64,000 nt of DNA, from assembly GCF_037975245.1 (NCBI RefSeq), contig NC_092568.1:17813001-17877000 (forward strand). Reading direction: 5' to 3'. Positions 33,725 through 46,232 of this stretch are shown in pieces (the stretch's first letter is position 1; every line of letters starts with the position of its first letter). Below the pieces are notes generated by a model. That model did no database searches. It worked only from the letters and a program-made list of their open reading frames with translations, and was not told the DNA's origin. This DNA is from Apostichopus japonicus (lineage: Eukaryota; Echinodermata; Holothuroidea; Aspidochirotida; Stichopodidae). A program made the position numbers and the translations under genes.

Positions 33725-35533
33725 TATATATGTGTGTGTGTGTGTGTGCGTTTGTTTTTCTATCCGACCGAGGACTTGAACAAAAGAATTTCAGGTCCTC
33801 GGTTGTGATTTCTAAAGAATCACCACGTCCTCGGAAGAATTCTATTGTATGGGGTATTGTTAAGTTTAGGGTACGTGGATTTGAACAATGGAAAATACAA
33901 TGGGGTCCTCGGTCTGAGTGAAACACAAACATGTGTGCACATGTGTGTGTGTATATTCAAGTGTGTGTTTTACAATGCATACTTTTTCTTTGTAGTTTTT
34001 TTTTTCTTTTTTAGTTTGCACAATTTTGACACTTTTCAGCCATTTCCTACATATTTTTATATCAATATTTTTTTACTTTTTAGATTTCTTACATTTTTTT
34101 GCATATCTTAACATATTTATCATAAATTCCTTACTCATATTTAATACAGAGCAGGAGGAACGTTATGATTTTAATGTGTAATATTTTTATAGATTGGCTG
34201 AATAAATAAATGAAGTGAATGAATGCATTTGTATGCATGTGACACTTTCTTAGCTTGTTTACACCACATTTCAACAACTGCAGCATGAAACAACAAGAAC
34301 AACAGCAACGCTACTAGTAAGCATTTGATTATGCAACTATGGATATGTTTTTAATGCTACTATGGACACATGTCCTGATAACAAAAATGCATGACATTTG
34401 AGTTTATCTCCCCAGATCAGAAATGCTTATCCCACAGACGCATGCTCAAGTAGACGATAAAGTTTGAATTTTCAGGATGACTAGAACGGTTGAATGTCTA
34501 ACTTTTAAGCAGTTGGTCTTACTATTAATGAATCTTCTCATGAATCTTTTTCCTCAAATTTTCTATTGATCATATATTTTTTTGTTTTACAGTGTGGAGA
34601 AATACATCCCAGAGAAAAATTTATGGCAATTGGTTTCTGCTATGACCCACCCAAGAATAAACTTTGGAGCAGCGGTAGTGGACAACTTTATCTACGTTGT
34701 AGGAGGCCATGATGGAGCTACTCACCTCAAGAGTGTGGAGAAGTATGACCCTCACCAGGATAAGTGGTACCCAGTGACACCCATGACACAAGCAAGAACA
34801 GGTACGTCAGGACCACAGGACCCCTCTTAGGGCTCCCATTATAAAAGCTAGTCGTGTTCATTCGGTATATTTTGATGATTTTCTCAGTGTTATTCACATG
34901 AGGCCCAAAATAGTGCTGTTCATTAGCCAAGGCCGTTGAAATTTCCATCTAATACCATGAAGGAGAATGTTTCCAAGTTTTCTGATTGGCCTTTGTCTGT
35001 GATCAGTCGTAAACATAAAAAAGCGTCTGGGTGACGTACGTTTACAGTGGCATGCAGAAAATAACGATTAAATACAATGTTTATTTGGTGAAAATTAAGA
35101 AGAATTAAGAAGTGAAGAATTAAGAAGAAAATTAAGAAGAAGTTTTGATTGCAATGTTAATTTCATTAATACTTGGTAAAAATGCCCTTTGAAATACTGG
35201 AGGAAATACTCAGCAGTGTACCTCATATCGTGCAATGAACTTTGGACATTTGTAACAACGTTGTAAAAATTTCTTGGATGTAAGTCTATAGTTAGGAAAT
35301 TATTCTGTCTGCCACTTTCAAGCTGTTTTTTTAGTCAACGTTTCTCGTTGAATTCTTATCTCTTCGTAGGTCTCGGCGTAGCGGTCTTGGATGGATGCAT
35401 CTATGCAGCGGGCGGCCACTCTGGGTCAGTTTATCTCAACGAAGTTGAATGCTACAACCCAGTTTACAACTCGTGGACCCTCGCGACCAGCATGAACAAC
35501 TGCAGGTGTAACTTTGCATTTACATCTTTGTAA
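31412..35533 (+). CDS. Kelch-like (KLHL family) BTB-BACK-Kelch protein, complete, 4 coding exons
   Basis: Probable substrate adaptor of a cullin-3 ubiquitin ligase. Exons 31412-32334, 33123-33566, 34593-34801 and 35370-35533 join in phase to 579 residues, the usual KLHL length. The BTB domain (about 25-130) has LCDVVLKV and HRAVLSSGSPYFFAMF. The BACK domain follows (about 135-245, starting FLEQHLDTTNCLGI). Six kelch blades run from about 293 (MCAVGG) through IIGG, AMGGYDG, ALGGYG, VVGGHDG and AAGGHSG. The short tail NCRCNFAFTSL resembles the first strand of a kelch blade and would close the propeller. The ATG at 31412 was chosen. An acceptor at 31354-31355 implies a 5' UTR exon upstream. AATAAA near 36440 could be the poly(A) signal. 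The exact KLHL orthologue is not resolved. Confidence 0.93.
33123..33566 (+). CDS. KLHL exon 2 (blades 1-4)
   Basis: Acceptor CCCTTCAG ends at 33122 and donor GTAATG follows 33566. Encodes the rest of blade 1 (EHTEWKEATPLN), all of blades 2 and 3 and half of blade 4. Confidence 0.93.
33683..33748. repeat. TA/TG microsatellite in KLHL intron 2
   Basis: (TA)n followed by (TG)n, about 65 bp. A related TG-rich stretch is seen near 33930-33970. Confidence 0.9.
34593..34801 (+). CDS. KLHL exon 3 (blades 4-5)
   Basis: Acceptor TTTTACAG, donor GTACGT. Starts SVEKYIPEKNLW and ends in MTQARTG. In phase on both sides. Confidence 0.93.
35370..35533 (+). CDS. KLHL exon 4 (blade 6 and stop)
   Basis: Acceptor CTTCGTAG. 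Encodes LGVAVLDGCIYAAGGHSG through NNCRCNFAFTSL and stop TAA at 35531. An alternative donor (AG/GTGTAA) within NNCR is possible, but no convincing further exon was found before 39000. Confidence 0.85.
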
Positions 35534-38500
35534 CAATTTTACAAGAATTTAATATGTTTTTAAAATTTAAACAGACAGAGAAGCATGCCTACTGTCTGTT
35601 TGTGCTTTATAGAATATGACTTCAGAAATCAGTTTAAGAGATTCTTTAGAGCTCCTACAATGGAACTGTTAACAAGTTATATAACACCTCATTGTTCTTG
35701 CCGTGGCAGCAGACAACTGGCAGCTTGGGTGAAAGTTATTGCTTATAGTTGCCACAAGACACAGGGCCAATGGTGTGAGAAAGTTTGTAAACAAAGGGTC
35801 TAGGCTTGGAATATCAAAAAGAACTCTACTAGTAGTTGAAACAAGACACTGAGCTATATTACGATGAAGTGCCTTTCTCAACCCACAGAGTGTGGCAAGC
35901 GTATAGTGGAAGCAAACGCAATGTTAGCCGAAAGCAAAGATAAGTATTCCCATCGACTGTGGCTCGATTAAGTTAACTTAGTCTTTGTATTCAACTCGAA
36001 AACTGATTCCTTGTTATGCAGATAGATGTTTAAAATATCAATACACAAAATCACACCATGACTATAGATTCATATAAATGTGATGATATTCTTTATCCCA
36101 GCATTGAATTTGGACATGCCCTTTATGAGCAGATATTTAATATCCTTAATGCACAAAGGGTCATATTTTACTATGCCTTCTGATTAGATTGATTGGAGGT
36201 CTCTTTGTCTAAGCTACAACAGTATATGTGCATCAATATTCATCCATATCATAATCCTGTTAAAAATGTACAGTAGTTCACTATTTACCTTGCTTGTCGA
36301 AAATTTCATTTATCATAATCCAGAAAATGTGTCGCTATTTGACTCTTGTCTTTGTTTGAGCTTCTTTGAGACTAGTCTTCCCAAGTATCTTGCCATAATT
36401 CATTCAATATTTGTTTGATAATACCACAACACTTTTCTTTAATAAACCAGTTTTGCCTTTTGGATGTATGTGTAGGTAATTATTTATATGTTACATAGCA
36501 TAGTAAAATGCTATGCAATGTGTTCAGATTGTTGCACATATGCAATGGTGTGTAGTAGTTTTTCCACATAGAACCACATAGAAGATATCAGAAGCACTAA
36601 ATGTATTCCATCATATATATATATATCTAATAAATTAATAAAGATCAACACACCAGAAAAATTCTATGAAGTTTAAAACTGATAGGAAAATTGTTCCTGC
36701 TTTTCTGAAGAAATGTGCTTGTTATTACAAATGTTATCTTCACTGATTTAATTTCATATAAGCCACTCCTGATGCGAATTCTAGAAGGGATAAACTCACT
36801 GATAGAAATGTATCTGAAATACCCATAAGAGAAAGTGACTATATGCGTAGAGTTAAGAAAATATTTACTTGTTGAAATCTGTTGCCTAAACTTTACTTTT
36901 CTTCATTAGGAACTTGAAAGGTGTTGTCACATGACCCTCCTAATAATTTTCACAACAATGATTTAATCTGGCTCTGCTACCCCCTCCCCTTCCTGTGCTT
37001 CCTTTCTCAGTCTCAAACCTTTGGAGGGGTGGGGGGGGGGCATGTCCCTGCTGCTATTTGAAAGGAATGGCAAAAATCAAATGTGGAGCACAAACAACTT
37101 TTACTTGTTGATGCAGCGCAGGTTGGCGGTGTATTCTTCCAGTCTGTGTTACTTACCATAGAAGCATCTAAGAAAAGAACCTGTATTACATGGGTTGCAT
37201 ACAGCAACTAGTGAACATGTCATAAACTCTAGAAATATTTCTAGTATACAAAGAGAGATTCTGGTGACATACTCTGTGACACAAACAAGGCAGACCAAAT
37301 TTTGTTCACTGCTATTTGAAACCACTTCTCAATCTTGATCCAAGTTGAGGTAAAATATGATTGTTTGAAGATAATTTTGGTTTAGCTAGATGAATATTCA
37401 TCATGTTGTGTCAGGATGTGACTCCCTAACTTTGGCTTCTCTCTATTGGTCCAAAGTATTACAGGAGACTGACATTGATGTTTAAACTATTTATTCTAAA
37501 TAAAATAAAACTGTTAGTAAACTTCTTATCCTACTAAAGAGCCTGTGTAGGAGAATGTGTAGAAGTAAGTTGGCCAGACGTTTCGATCCTAGCAGGATCT
37601 TCTTCGGGGGGGCGGGGGGGTTAGCCTCTGATGGATCAAAACGCTAGGATCAAAACGGCAGGCCAACTTACTTTTACATAAACTATTTATTAACGCCCTT
37701 GTTTACAATCACGATTCTGATGGTGCCCTCTGGTTATCATTTTTTCCCACGCATCACTTCACAAAATGTATCACCTTGGATGGTACAAATCATTAAGTCA
37801 TGGCAGATATTCTTTACAAGATTGGCTTTGCCTTCTATATTCCTTATTCAGTCTCCACCTTACTCCTGCCCTCCCCACCCCTGTACGACTATAGGAAGTG
37901 TGTGGCTAAGTTAAGTGTAATGTTTGTGCAATTGTTCTTACTGTAATTATTTGTAAGTGGTGAAATGCAACACTGGAGAAGATGAAATTTAATTTTTTTT
38001 TTCAGATGTTTTTGTAGTGACTATTAATACATGATTTTATATGTCTTTTGTATTTGTACCAATTGAAATTGATGTAATAACTCATGTGGAATATAGACAC
38101 AAATAACCATATTTATTTGATGAAAACAGCAAATAATTCAAGTTAACACAAATGACAAACTTATTTTTCTCTTATTTCTCCTTATTTTATTCTGTGTGCT
38201 TTGTGCATGAATACAACCTTGAATTACCATCTCTTTTCTCAATTTCGATCATTTGATGATAATGACAAACTCGTGAAATCATGATTGGAAGACACTCTGA
38301 TGTGTGACAGAAATCGACACGTATCAAAATTAATCCGCATCTGTTAATTTAATTCGACATTGGTCGGTCCATGACTTATGGCACTCCAGGTACACTATAC
38401 ATTCAAGGTCATTCCATATTAGGATGCTCAGGGTTTTACGTAACCGTTTCTGGTCAGACCACATTCCTAGTAACACAAATCAATGGTAGAATTATCCTCT

Positions 38501-39654
38501 TCAGCAACTTCACTGTAAGTCATCTGATCGATGGAAACATTCTGATGAAGACAGGAGAAAAATAAGTATAATAGTTGACAAAAGCTCAATGACTGCAGTC
38601 ATGAATAAGACAACCAGGAAATCACAGTAAGACGGTTAGTTATTTTTTCTAACTCCCCCCCCCCCCCCACCTCCTTGCACACGTCACTGTATGCAGAAAT
38701 AATTGTTAATTTCAACACAATGAAGTTTGAGACAGGAAATGCTTCATACTAGGCATTTCGCCTGATAAAGTGTCACTACATATTTCAATGTAAGCCTAAT
38801 TAATTATAATCATAAATAACAAGTGCCGTCACTTTCTGACACCCCGAGAATATATTTGCTGCTTGTGTCAGTTAATATTTATTGTCAAAATAAATTAGGA
38901 CTAATTACAAGTCTTGATAGGGTAGGACAACATGTTCTCACTTAGATCTGAACATTATATTACTCAAATTATTCGACTTGTATGGTGTGTATGCTACACC
39001 GTATATTTCATCGACGGTACAGGTGGCGGGAACATTGTAATATGGTTTACTGAATGGTAAACAACCCGCCTATCGGCCGCCTAAGCTTATGGTCTATATC
39101 ATTGGCTAATGCGTATCGCCCAACAACCTATTCAACTATCCAATTAATTTCACCGTGTCTGTCCTCGGTTTGCCGTTGCAAGTTCCATCGTATAAGACTT
39201 CGATATTATTAAATTTGTAACACAATACTAAGCGCAGTGACCGCTAATTTTGAAACTGAAATTTGTAATATTCTTATTCGGATGCGCTGTTCAACTTCAA
39301 CTTCAACTTCAAGACAGTTGCTTCGTTAGGTTCAACCAACGTTAAGCCTAACTTACTTTACAGACAGCTATGTAGGATATGGTCTAACTTAGCCTAACCT
39401 GTCACTGTCCATTATATCGTCTCCTACTTTTACCAATAAATATCAATGTAGCCTCTACCTTGGGAAAATGTAAATACTAGATGGTGTTGCAAGTGACACA
39501 CAATAACCAGCTGGTCTAATGACAAAGTTACGCTAGTAGTAGTACTACTAGTACTGAGGTCACCAAGCTACAGTATAGTCAAGTACTAGACTAGTAATAG
39601 TATTAGTTACGTTAACCTACTAGATTACCAGTTTAAGACTAGACAAACGTTAAT
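35534..39654. other. KLHL-NSL1 intergenic region
   Basis: Probably holds the KLHL 3' UTR at its start and the NSL1 promoter at its end. The only clear structure is an imperfect inverted repeat at 37565-37675. No extra exon was found. Confidence 0.45.
37565..37675. repeat. Imperfect inverted repeat
   Basis: The left arm, taagttggccagacgtttcg then atcctagc, is matched in reverse by the right arm ending in gcaggccaacttac. The spacer holds a G-run. It could form a hairpin. The family is unknown. Confidence 0.6.
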
Positions 39655-39828
39655 ATGTCAAGTATGGAAAGTGAAAATAGTGATGAACTGAAGAAGAGTA
39701 ACACCATAATTTGCTGCTGTAGTAAATCTAACATTGAACAGGCTAACAGAAGGGTCTGCCTGAAAACAGTTTTCACAGATGTCAATGATGATGAGCTGGG
39801 TGAACGGTTGCGAAAAAGGTTTGAAGAG
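39655..39828 (+). CDS. NSL1: NSL1 exon 1
   Basis: 58 codons from ATG to the donor GTAAGG, phase 0. Encodes an acidic, Cys-rich N-terminus (IICCCS) and the start of the first helix, ELGERLRKRFEE. Confidence 0.82.
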
Positions 39829-42800
39829 GTAAGGTTTCGATAATGCAGCGATAAACTAGGTCTATTTTAGGCGAGGCAGTTTTGTAGTTGTGCCTAGCCT
39901 ATACTTGGTAAATGCTGTAACACAGAACAAGACCTTAATGTAACTTTAAAAGTGCATCCTTTAGCCTTGAATTGATGTTAGCCCTGGGGCCTAATTACTT
40001 TATCCTGAACAAAGCATAAACAACCAAATACTAGGCCTAGCACTGTTGTTCTTTGCCATATTACACCAGTGCCCATTTGAAAATGAAGTACTTAAATGTT
40101 TGATATACTTCTGGTTGTCCTTAACTTTCACCTTTATAGCCAAATGTGCAAAAAAGTTTGCAGAAAGAGCAATGAACGCTATGCAACAAATGTGCCCACA
40201 AAGGCCATGGCTCAGTATATTTGAGTCAAACAGATATGAAGGCTGTATTGAACTCTGAAGAATAACATTTATTAACAAATGATTTAATTTTAAATGTATG
40301 AATGTAGGCTATTTTAAAATCTATTGTTATGAATTTAGAAAAGATGAGCTTGTGTCAACTATCATCTTATTTCTATCCTTTGTCTTAACAGATTTATAGT
40401 AGTGCAATTCATGAGAATGTTTCCATCAATCAAAAGACTTGGAGTGAAGTTGCGGAAGAGGATAATTCTACCATAGGTATGTGTACAGAAGGAATGTGGT
40501 CTGACCAGGAACAATTACATGAAATCCTGATCATCCTAGTATGGAATGACTTTAGAGTGTTTAAATGAGTGACCAATATTTGAACTTTGTTACATTTTTG
40601 GTGGCCAGTACTGATGAAAGTTTCTCTCAATTTTGTCATTAAAGTATTCGGTATCTTTGCTGAAGAAATAGTGACACTTGTCAAGATTTGCAAAGTTTTA
40701 TAGCAAAATTTCTCAGCTATTATTTTCAACATGCATTATGTTCATTAGTGTTGCCAACATGCATCATGTTCATTAATCTTGGCCACATGCACACTAACTA
40801 AATTTTAATACTCCAAAAACAAATTCTATCGTGCTTCCACATTTCACTACATACATTTCACTACATATATTTATTAAATTGTATATTTTTTTTGTAACTG
40901 TTTTAAATTGGTTTTGTTAACAACTGTTTTAAATTGTATTTTTAGTTTATTGTTTTAGATTATTTATTTATTTATTTTTATTTAATTGTTTTTGGCTGTT
41001 TTTAGGGTTTTTTCTCTGTAAAGCGCTTTGAAGCTTTTGCATATTGCACTATACATTTTTTTACATTATTATTATGATTATTATTATTATTATCATGATT
41101 ATTATCATTATTATTATTATATATCCTCTCTCGCTGCCAGATTTTGATCCGGTGGATTCGAGCCTGAAGGAGAAGATGGATGAGAAGATCGTTGAGTTGG
41201 ACGATCTGATCGTAGAGACGAGTGGCAAGAGGAAGATGATACCACCGCAGACAGCCAGGCAGTTAGCAAAGTTGATGAAAGCCAAGCGGAAATCAAGCGT
41301 AAGTTTCGCAGAGGTTACGTAAGAACTTGACAAAGGTGTATGGTAAACAAGTAAAGGCTCTTATACAATGTTTTTATGTGATAGGATAAACAAGCCTTTA
41401 TGTCAACTGACTGGAAGGTCCTCAAACTGTGGGTTGCGAGTCTGCGACACAAAGTTGGGTCACAAAAAATAATTTGTGTCAGGTTTTACAGGATTTTTCC
41501 AAAAGTTCACAAATTGATTTTTCGGCAGTTTCTTGGAAACTTGCCAAAGTAGTTCAATGAAGGAGTTCATTATGTTTATAACATCAAGTCCTTTGTCCAA
41601 CTTAGCTCCCGTGCATTCTGAGCATCGTTTCTGAGGGGTTGGGGTCTGGTGGGTAGTGCCTCAGTCCTAACATGATAGCGATTCCCACATCGGGGAAATT
41701 TAAATTAACAATTTCATTGTTAGGTATATTCTCTTTCTCATTTCTTTTTCTAGACAAATAATCACCTCACTGTCATTCTGTAAATATGGCCATTTGAGGT
41801 TTCACCACCATATACATATAACTACAGCCTATTATCATTATATGGCAATAATTACTATTTGTCCAGTATTTGTCCAGTATTTGTCCAGTGTCAGTCCTAA
41901 AAGTTTGCAGACCACTCATCTTAGTTACCTTACAAATATAATATGCTGCCCCCTCCACCCCTCCCTCCATCCATCCAATCTTTAATTCAGCCCTCTAAAA
42001 ATATATGAATAACATGTTAGAAGTGAAAAACATTTTCTTCTTATTATTATTTTTAAATTTATTTTAGGTATTTTCGATGCAGGCTCCTGATAACAAGCCA
42101 TCGTTGACCCAGAGGTTACCTTTAGATGAGAAGGGTAAGTAATTGTGGTGATACAGACTTCTCTGGCATCACTCTCATCTAAAATTCTTATTGTTTAACC
42201 CTACGACATATGGTACATGAACGGTCCGAATACAAACGGTACCACCTTAACGTTTGGAAGTACACAACAAATTCTTCCTCCCCGAGATATTTCCATATGA
42301 TATTTTTGCTCCCTTCAGTTGGAATAATACTGAAGGTTAGAAACCTCTAGGATAAAACATATGAATATCCTGGAGAATTTATATCAGTGACCTGAACAAT
42401 ACAATCCAGATAGTAACACTGAGTTGTTCTATCTCTGAGGGCGCTAGATAGAATCCTATTCTTGGCCGATAATTTCGCTGCTCTGTCAACTTTGTCTATG
42501 ATTTCCTTGTCGGTCGCCTGTCGTTAAGTCACCATTCAAAAGATATACACAAAACTCAGAAATGTCGCTTGAGTAATCACTTACCTACTACTTTCTGGTG
42601 TACAGTAGAACTGTATTGTAATCCCTGGTTACACGTTATTGCGTGAATACCATGAAATCTGCCCTGGTATCTGCCTCCCCACCATGGTTAAAACTTTGGA
42701 TCCCCAGCAGCTAAGAGCTGGATAGCTCGGTTGATGGAGCCTAGGCCTTGTATGCCAGTCACTGGTTGGAATCACATTCTTGCAAATAATTTTCAAGCTT

Positions 42801-44807
42801 TCCTGTTCATCCAAAAAGTCTCAAGCAGCCAGTAGTTTCCCTTAAGATTAACGACAATAGGAAATAAAGTGTCCCAATTATAATATATGCTAATTAGATA
42901 AGATCTATCATCTTTGAAATAATGTAGGGTCAATGCTAAGTGTTGGAAATTTGAGAAGCAACAGACCCATGGTTCACACAGGGAATGGAAAATGGATAAA
43001 GTATGGAAAAGGAAAAACCTCTCTACTGGGCTTCAGCATGTCATCTTGGGTGTTCATGGCTCTTCAAGTATCCCTCATCGAACAAAAAAATGAACAAAAG
43101 TGGCTAGGCTACAAAATTGCAAGAGTTACAATTGTTAGGCTTACTATAAATATCTAAGCAGTTGGTCATCATTCTAGGGTGTAGACTCTACACAGGCATG
43201 AGACTCTTCCGCGGAAACGCGGATTTCCGATTTTTTTTTTTTTTCATTTTCGCGTTTTTTCTTGTAATTCGCGTTTTTTCTTATTTTTTTATTTTTTAAA
43301 TTTTTTTATTTATTTATTTTTTTTGCCGAACATGCTGTACTGTGAAAGGAAGGAACACCGAATTTGACCAGTGGTGGAATCAAGTAGCACAAAGCAAGGA
43401 AAAAAGCCTTTTTTTGGTTCAAAAAATGCTAATGGATAAATTATACAAGCAGAAATTCCACACTTTTTTGGCGAGTTACGTGATGTGATAGATTCCACCA
43501 TTTTGCATCTAAGCCCTCCTTACCTGACAAAAAAATTCTAAAGGGGAGGGGGACTCCCCCTCCCCTTAAACCCCTCCCCCAGGACGGCGATCTATAAATT
43601 TCAGATTTTTTTTGTCCCCGTCTCAGTCTCATCCCTGTCTACAGTAAAACTGTTAGACACGTTCTGGTGGCAAAAATGTTTGGTATTTCAGTTTGTTGAA
43701 ATGTGTGGGGACCGTGCAGACAACATTGTCTCCTTGGTCATCACAACACCAAGGGGGAAAACAAAACTCTTATCTTGTAGTGTACCGTTTGGCAAGAGAA
43801 ATGATAAGTTGCAATGTAACTGAAAGGCATTTATTTTGAGGTTCCCATTTGCTTGATCCTAGTCAGTATTTATTTCGTTTTTAATTGATATATGGTTGTA
43901 TTGTCTTCCTTTCTTCAATTTTGAAATTAAGTGATATATTATCATGTCGTTTTATTTCTCGTAGAACTGGTGAGGCACAGGGAAAAACTAGAAGCCTCCT
44001 GTAAAGGATTTGAATCATCTTCTAAGGTGAGTGTTGCTGTGATGTAACAGCATCTACAAGATATCAACTGTAATTCCTACAGTATGTAAAATCCCACAGT
44101 TTTCTATTCCATTGTAAGGATTTGTGCTATTAGACACACACCTGTGTCCATGATCAATTTCAGGTAAACTAGCCTAAAAATTCTAAAATTGCATAGCTCC
44201 ATGAAATGTGTATTTCTTAGGTGTATCACAAAATTTGAAAAGAATGCTTGTCTGCGGCAGGCGGGAGGTTTTGTTAAACAGCATTGCAAACATCGTCCCT
44301 AAGAAGTAATGTTCAAAAGAGATATAAAAAATTGCCGAAGTTGCGATTTTTGCTGTCACGTGTAATTTGACTTGCTGAAGTCTTTTAACTTATAAGTGAA
44401 CATGAAAACATGTAATACCTTTCCCATGCAATGAGAAATTTCCTTTCTGGTTGTGTCCTTGAAATGCAAGTTGATGTATGTATATCCTGTATGGATCTCA
44501 CACTGGTTCATTTAGTATTTTTTTTTTATTATTCCAGTCTTTACCAGCAATGGAGGACAAAGTGTCCAGACTTAAGGATGCTCTGTCATTGTCAAACTCA
44601 ATGGCCAGTAGCTACACATACAGAGTCTTGCAAAAACCTCTCCCGGATGAAGCCTTACTGGCAACTTCGCTGACTCCTCTCAAGAAGAGATTAGAAGAGA
44701 CGCCAGAATCGAGGACGACCAAAAACCCAGAAGTCGCAGAGAAAGTAAGACGTGGACATCCCATCAACAGGTACCATCTGAGGTCAGCGACTCCAAGCAA
44801 AGACTAG
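39655..44807 (+). CDS. NSL1: Kinetochore-associated protein NSL1 (Mis12 complex subunit), 6 exons
   Basis: NSL1 is a coiled-coil subunit of the Mis12 complex that links centromeric chromatin to the Ndc80 complex. Exons 39655-39828, 40392-40476, 41141-41298, 42068-42134, 43965-44026 and 44538-44807 join in phase to 271 residues (human 281). Resemblance to human NSL1, from knowledge of that protein: AIHENVSINQKTWSE (exon 2) matches the AVQENISINGQAW region, LDDLIVETSGKRKMIP (exon 3) matches the IIVDIATKRKQYP region, and RYHLRSATP near the C-terminus parallels the basic Ndc80-binding tail. Exons 3, 5 and 6 have long charged helical stretches with leucine heptads. The ATG at 39655 opens a frame with upstream stops. 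The assignment is strong on motif order but rests on recognition, not alignment. Confidence 0.86.
40392..40476 (+). CDS. NSL1: NSL1 exon 2
   Basis: Acceptor TTAACAG, donor GTATGT. Encodes the most conserved NSL1 signature, SSAIHENVSINQKTWSE. Confidence 0.88.
41060..41121. repeat. ATT microsatellite just before NSL1 exon 3
   Basis: (ATT/ATG)n runs to about 20 bp from the exon 3 acceptor, inside the usual branch-point window. Confidence 0.9.
41141..41298 (+). CDS. NSL1: NSL1 exon 3
   Basis: Acceptor CTGCCAG, donor GTAAGT. Encodes the coiled-coil segment KEKMDEKIVELDDLIVETSG followed by KRKMIPPQTARQLAKLMKAK. An ATT microsatellite ends 20 bp before the exon. Confidence 0.9.
42068..42134 (+). 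CDS. NSL1: NSL1 exon 4
   Basis: Acceptor TTTTAG, donor GTAAGT. 22 codons plus one base, VFSMQAPDNKPSLTQRLPL then DEK. Confidence 0.82.
42712..42780 (+). repeat. tRNA-derived SINE head (tRNA-like, degenerate)
   Basis: gatagctcggttgatggagc fits an RNA polymerase III A box and D-arm, and ggttggaatcac fits a B box about 40 bp later. The acceptor stem is not complete, so this is a SINE relic rather than a tRNA gene. It lies in NSL1 intron 4. Confidence 0.5.
43512..43600 (-). mobile_element. Inverted hAT-like fragment in NSL1 intron 4
   Basis: Complement of the atcgccgtcctgggggaggg and ctccccttt block seen at 1890-1935 and 22545-22575. No termini are visible. Confidence 0.55.
43965..44026 (+). 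CDS. NSL1: NSL1 exon 5
   Basis: Acceptor TCGTAG, donor GTGAGT. Encodes LVRHREKLEASCKGFESSSK. Both junction phases match. Confidence 0.83.
44538..44807 (+). CDS. NSL1: NSL1 exon 6 (stop codon)
   Basis: Acceptor ATTCCAG. 89 residues ending in the basic tail RRGHPINRYHLRSATPSKD, stop TAG. Confidence 0.88.
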   Translation, partial: SLPAMEDKVSRLKDALSLSNSMASSYTYRVLQKPLPDEALLATSLTPLKKRLEETPESRTTKNPEVAEKVRRGHPINRYHLRSATPSKD

Positions 44808-45462
44808 ATAAAGCCAAACATTGGGACAGAGATATGAAATATGGCTTGACAGTAGTCTGATAATCTGTTAAGGTCATTTCAAACTGGACATAAGATCTTG
44901 TTTTGTTACACCTCTTGAAGTTGGATCCAGTTTGCTCCAGGTTTGAGTATTATTGACTATAAAGGAATGCTTACAAAACTGCAAGCCTGTATTCCGTTTA
45001 TCTTCTACTGTTTTATGAAGTTGAGGACTTCTGCTGTGTGAACTTTTGACCTACATATCTCAAATTGTACACCCAAGTTCAGTATATGGTACTCATGCAT
45101 ATTCACGTATAGATAAATCGGCTAGGCTTGTTTATTTCCTGTACATTTCATATATTCCAAAATGTAAATCGTGTGGACTAGTTTCTTGCATCTTACATGT
45201 GTCATTAAATTGCTGTAGGCCTGGGGTATACCCGTGCTGATGCTCATATTGGAAAGTACATGTCATCCCACAGGTCATATTAATGAGGCTGCTCTGGACA
45301 GGGAGTGAAACATAACTAGCTGCTGTTAATGTGACAACAAGGCACGTGTGAGTGATATGAAGCATGGTAACATGTAATATCTTGTACATTAAATTACATC
45401 AAATCAAATATCCAGAAATGCTGGCAGTCTTCCAAAACTAGTCGATCATCAAGAATTTGTGA

Positions 45463-46232
45463 TTAAAGGGACAGTCGGATAGCTGATGATGTTCCATTAT
45501 TAAAATGCTGTCGATTTTATGCATCTTTAGATTCAAACCACTTCCTCATAGCATATTGTACGTTGAAGATATGAATTTTGGTTACTTCCATAGGCAGGGA
45601 AGTAACCTATGCAGTCAAGTTGGCAGGTGCATGTGTGTGTGTGATGGCCTAGCCTGTAAACAAGCTATCTCCAGGACCTGAATATCAAAGGAGCTCATGT
45701 ATGCATGGTAGGATAGCTTGATGTAGTGTACAAGTCTTGCACGATTTAGTGAAGAGTTCATTTAAGGTCACGAGGGGTCAAAACTTGAAATCCTTGTAAA
45801 TATGATACCTCCAAATGGGAACTTCATTGACTCTCATATTTTGCATGTGGCTTCCATGTAATGAGCACAAGATGGATGGGAGGTCTAAGGTCATTAGGGG
45901 TCAGCAGAGGGAAAACTGTGGAAATCTCAAAAATGCTGTATCTCCAGATTCGGAACAACAAAGGAGCTCATATACGTGTGGTATGATCACCTTATTTAGT
46001 GTAAAGATTTTGCACAATTTGGTGTAGGTCAAAGGTCATCAGAAGTCAAACCCTGAAAACCTTGTAAGCACAATATTTCAGTCAAAATAAGTTCTATGCA
46101 ATCAATCAATCAACCATTACTTGAGTTTAGGGTCAAGATATCAAGATGGGGGTATCCAACTCACAGTGTGGAATGTTTATCTTTTCTATTAATATAAGAG
46201 TCACGTTGTCCATCACTGGAGTATCCCTTTAA
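45463..46232. mobile_element. Possible TTAA-flanked element carrying AGGTCA repeats
   Basis: The left end is TTAAAGGGACAGTCGG and the right end, reverse-complemented, TTAAAGGGATACTCCAG. The shared TIR is short (TTAAAGGGA.A.TC). The interior includes ggtcattaggggtcagc units and a perfect DR1 at 46026-46038. It begins about 650 bp after the NSL1 stop. Confidence 0.45.

Noticed and set aside
36900-36935. Candidate terminal KLHL exon after an ATTAG acceptor
   Set aside because: It would add only a few residues with no kelch similarity. The frame stop at 35533 already completes six blades.
41044-41322. Frame starting in an Ile-rich stretch before NSL1 exon 3
   Set aside because: The N-terminal part reads the ATT microsatellite. 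Only 41141-41298 is exon.
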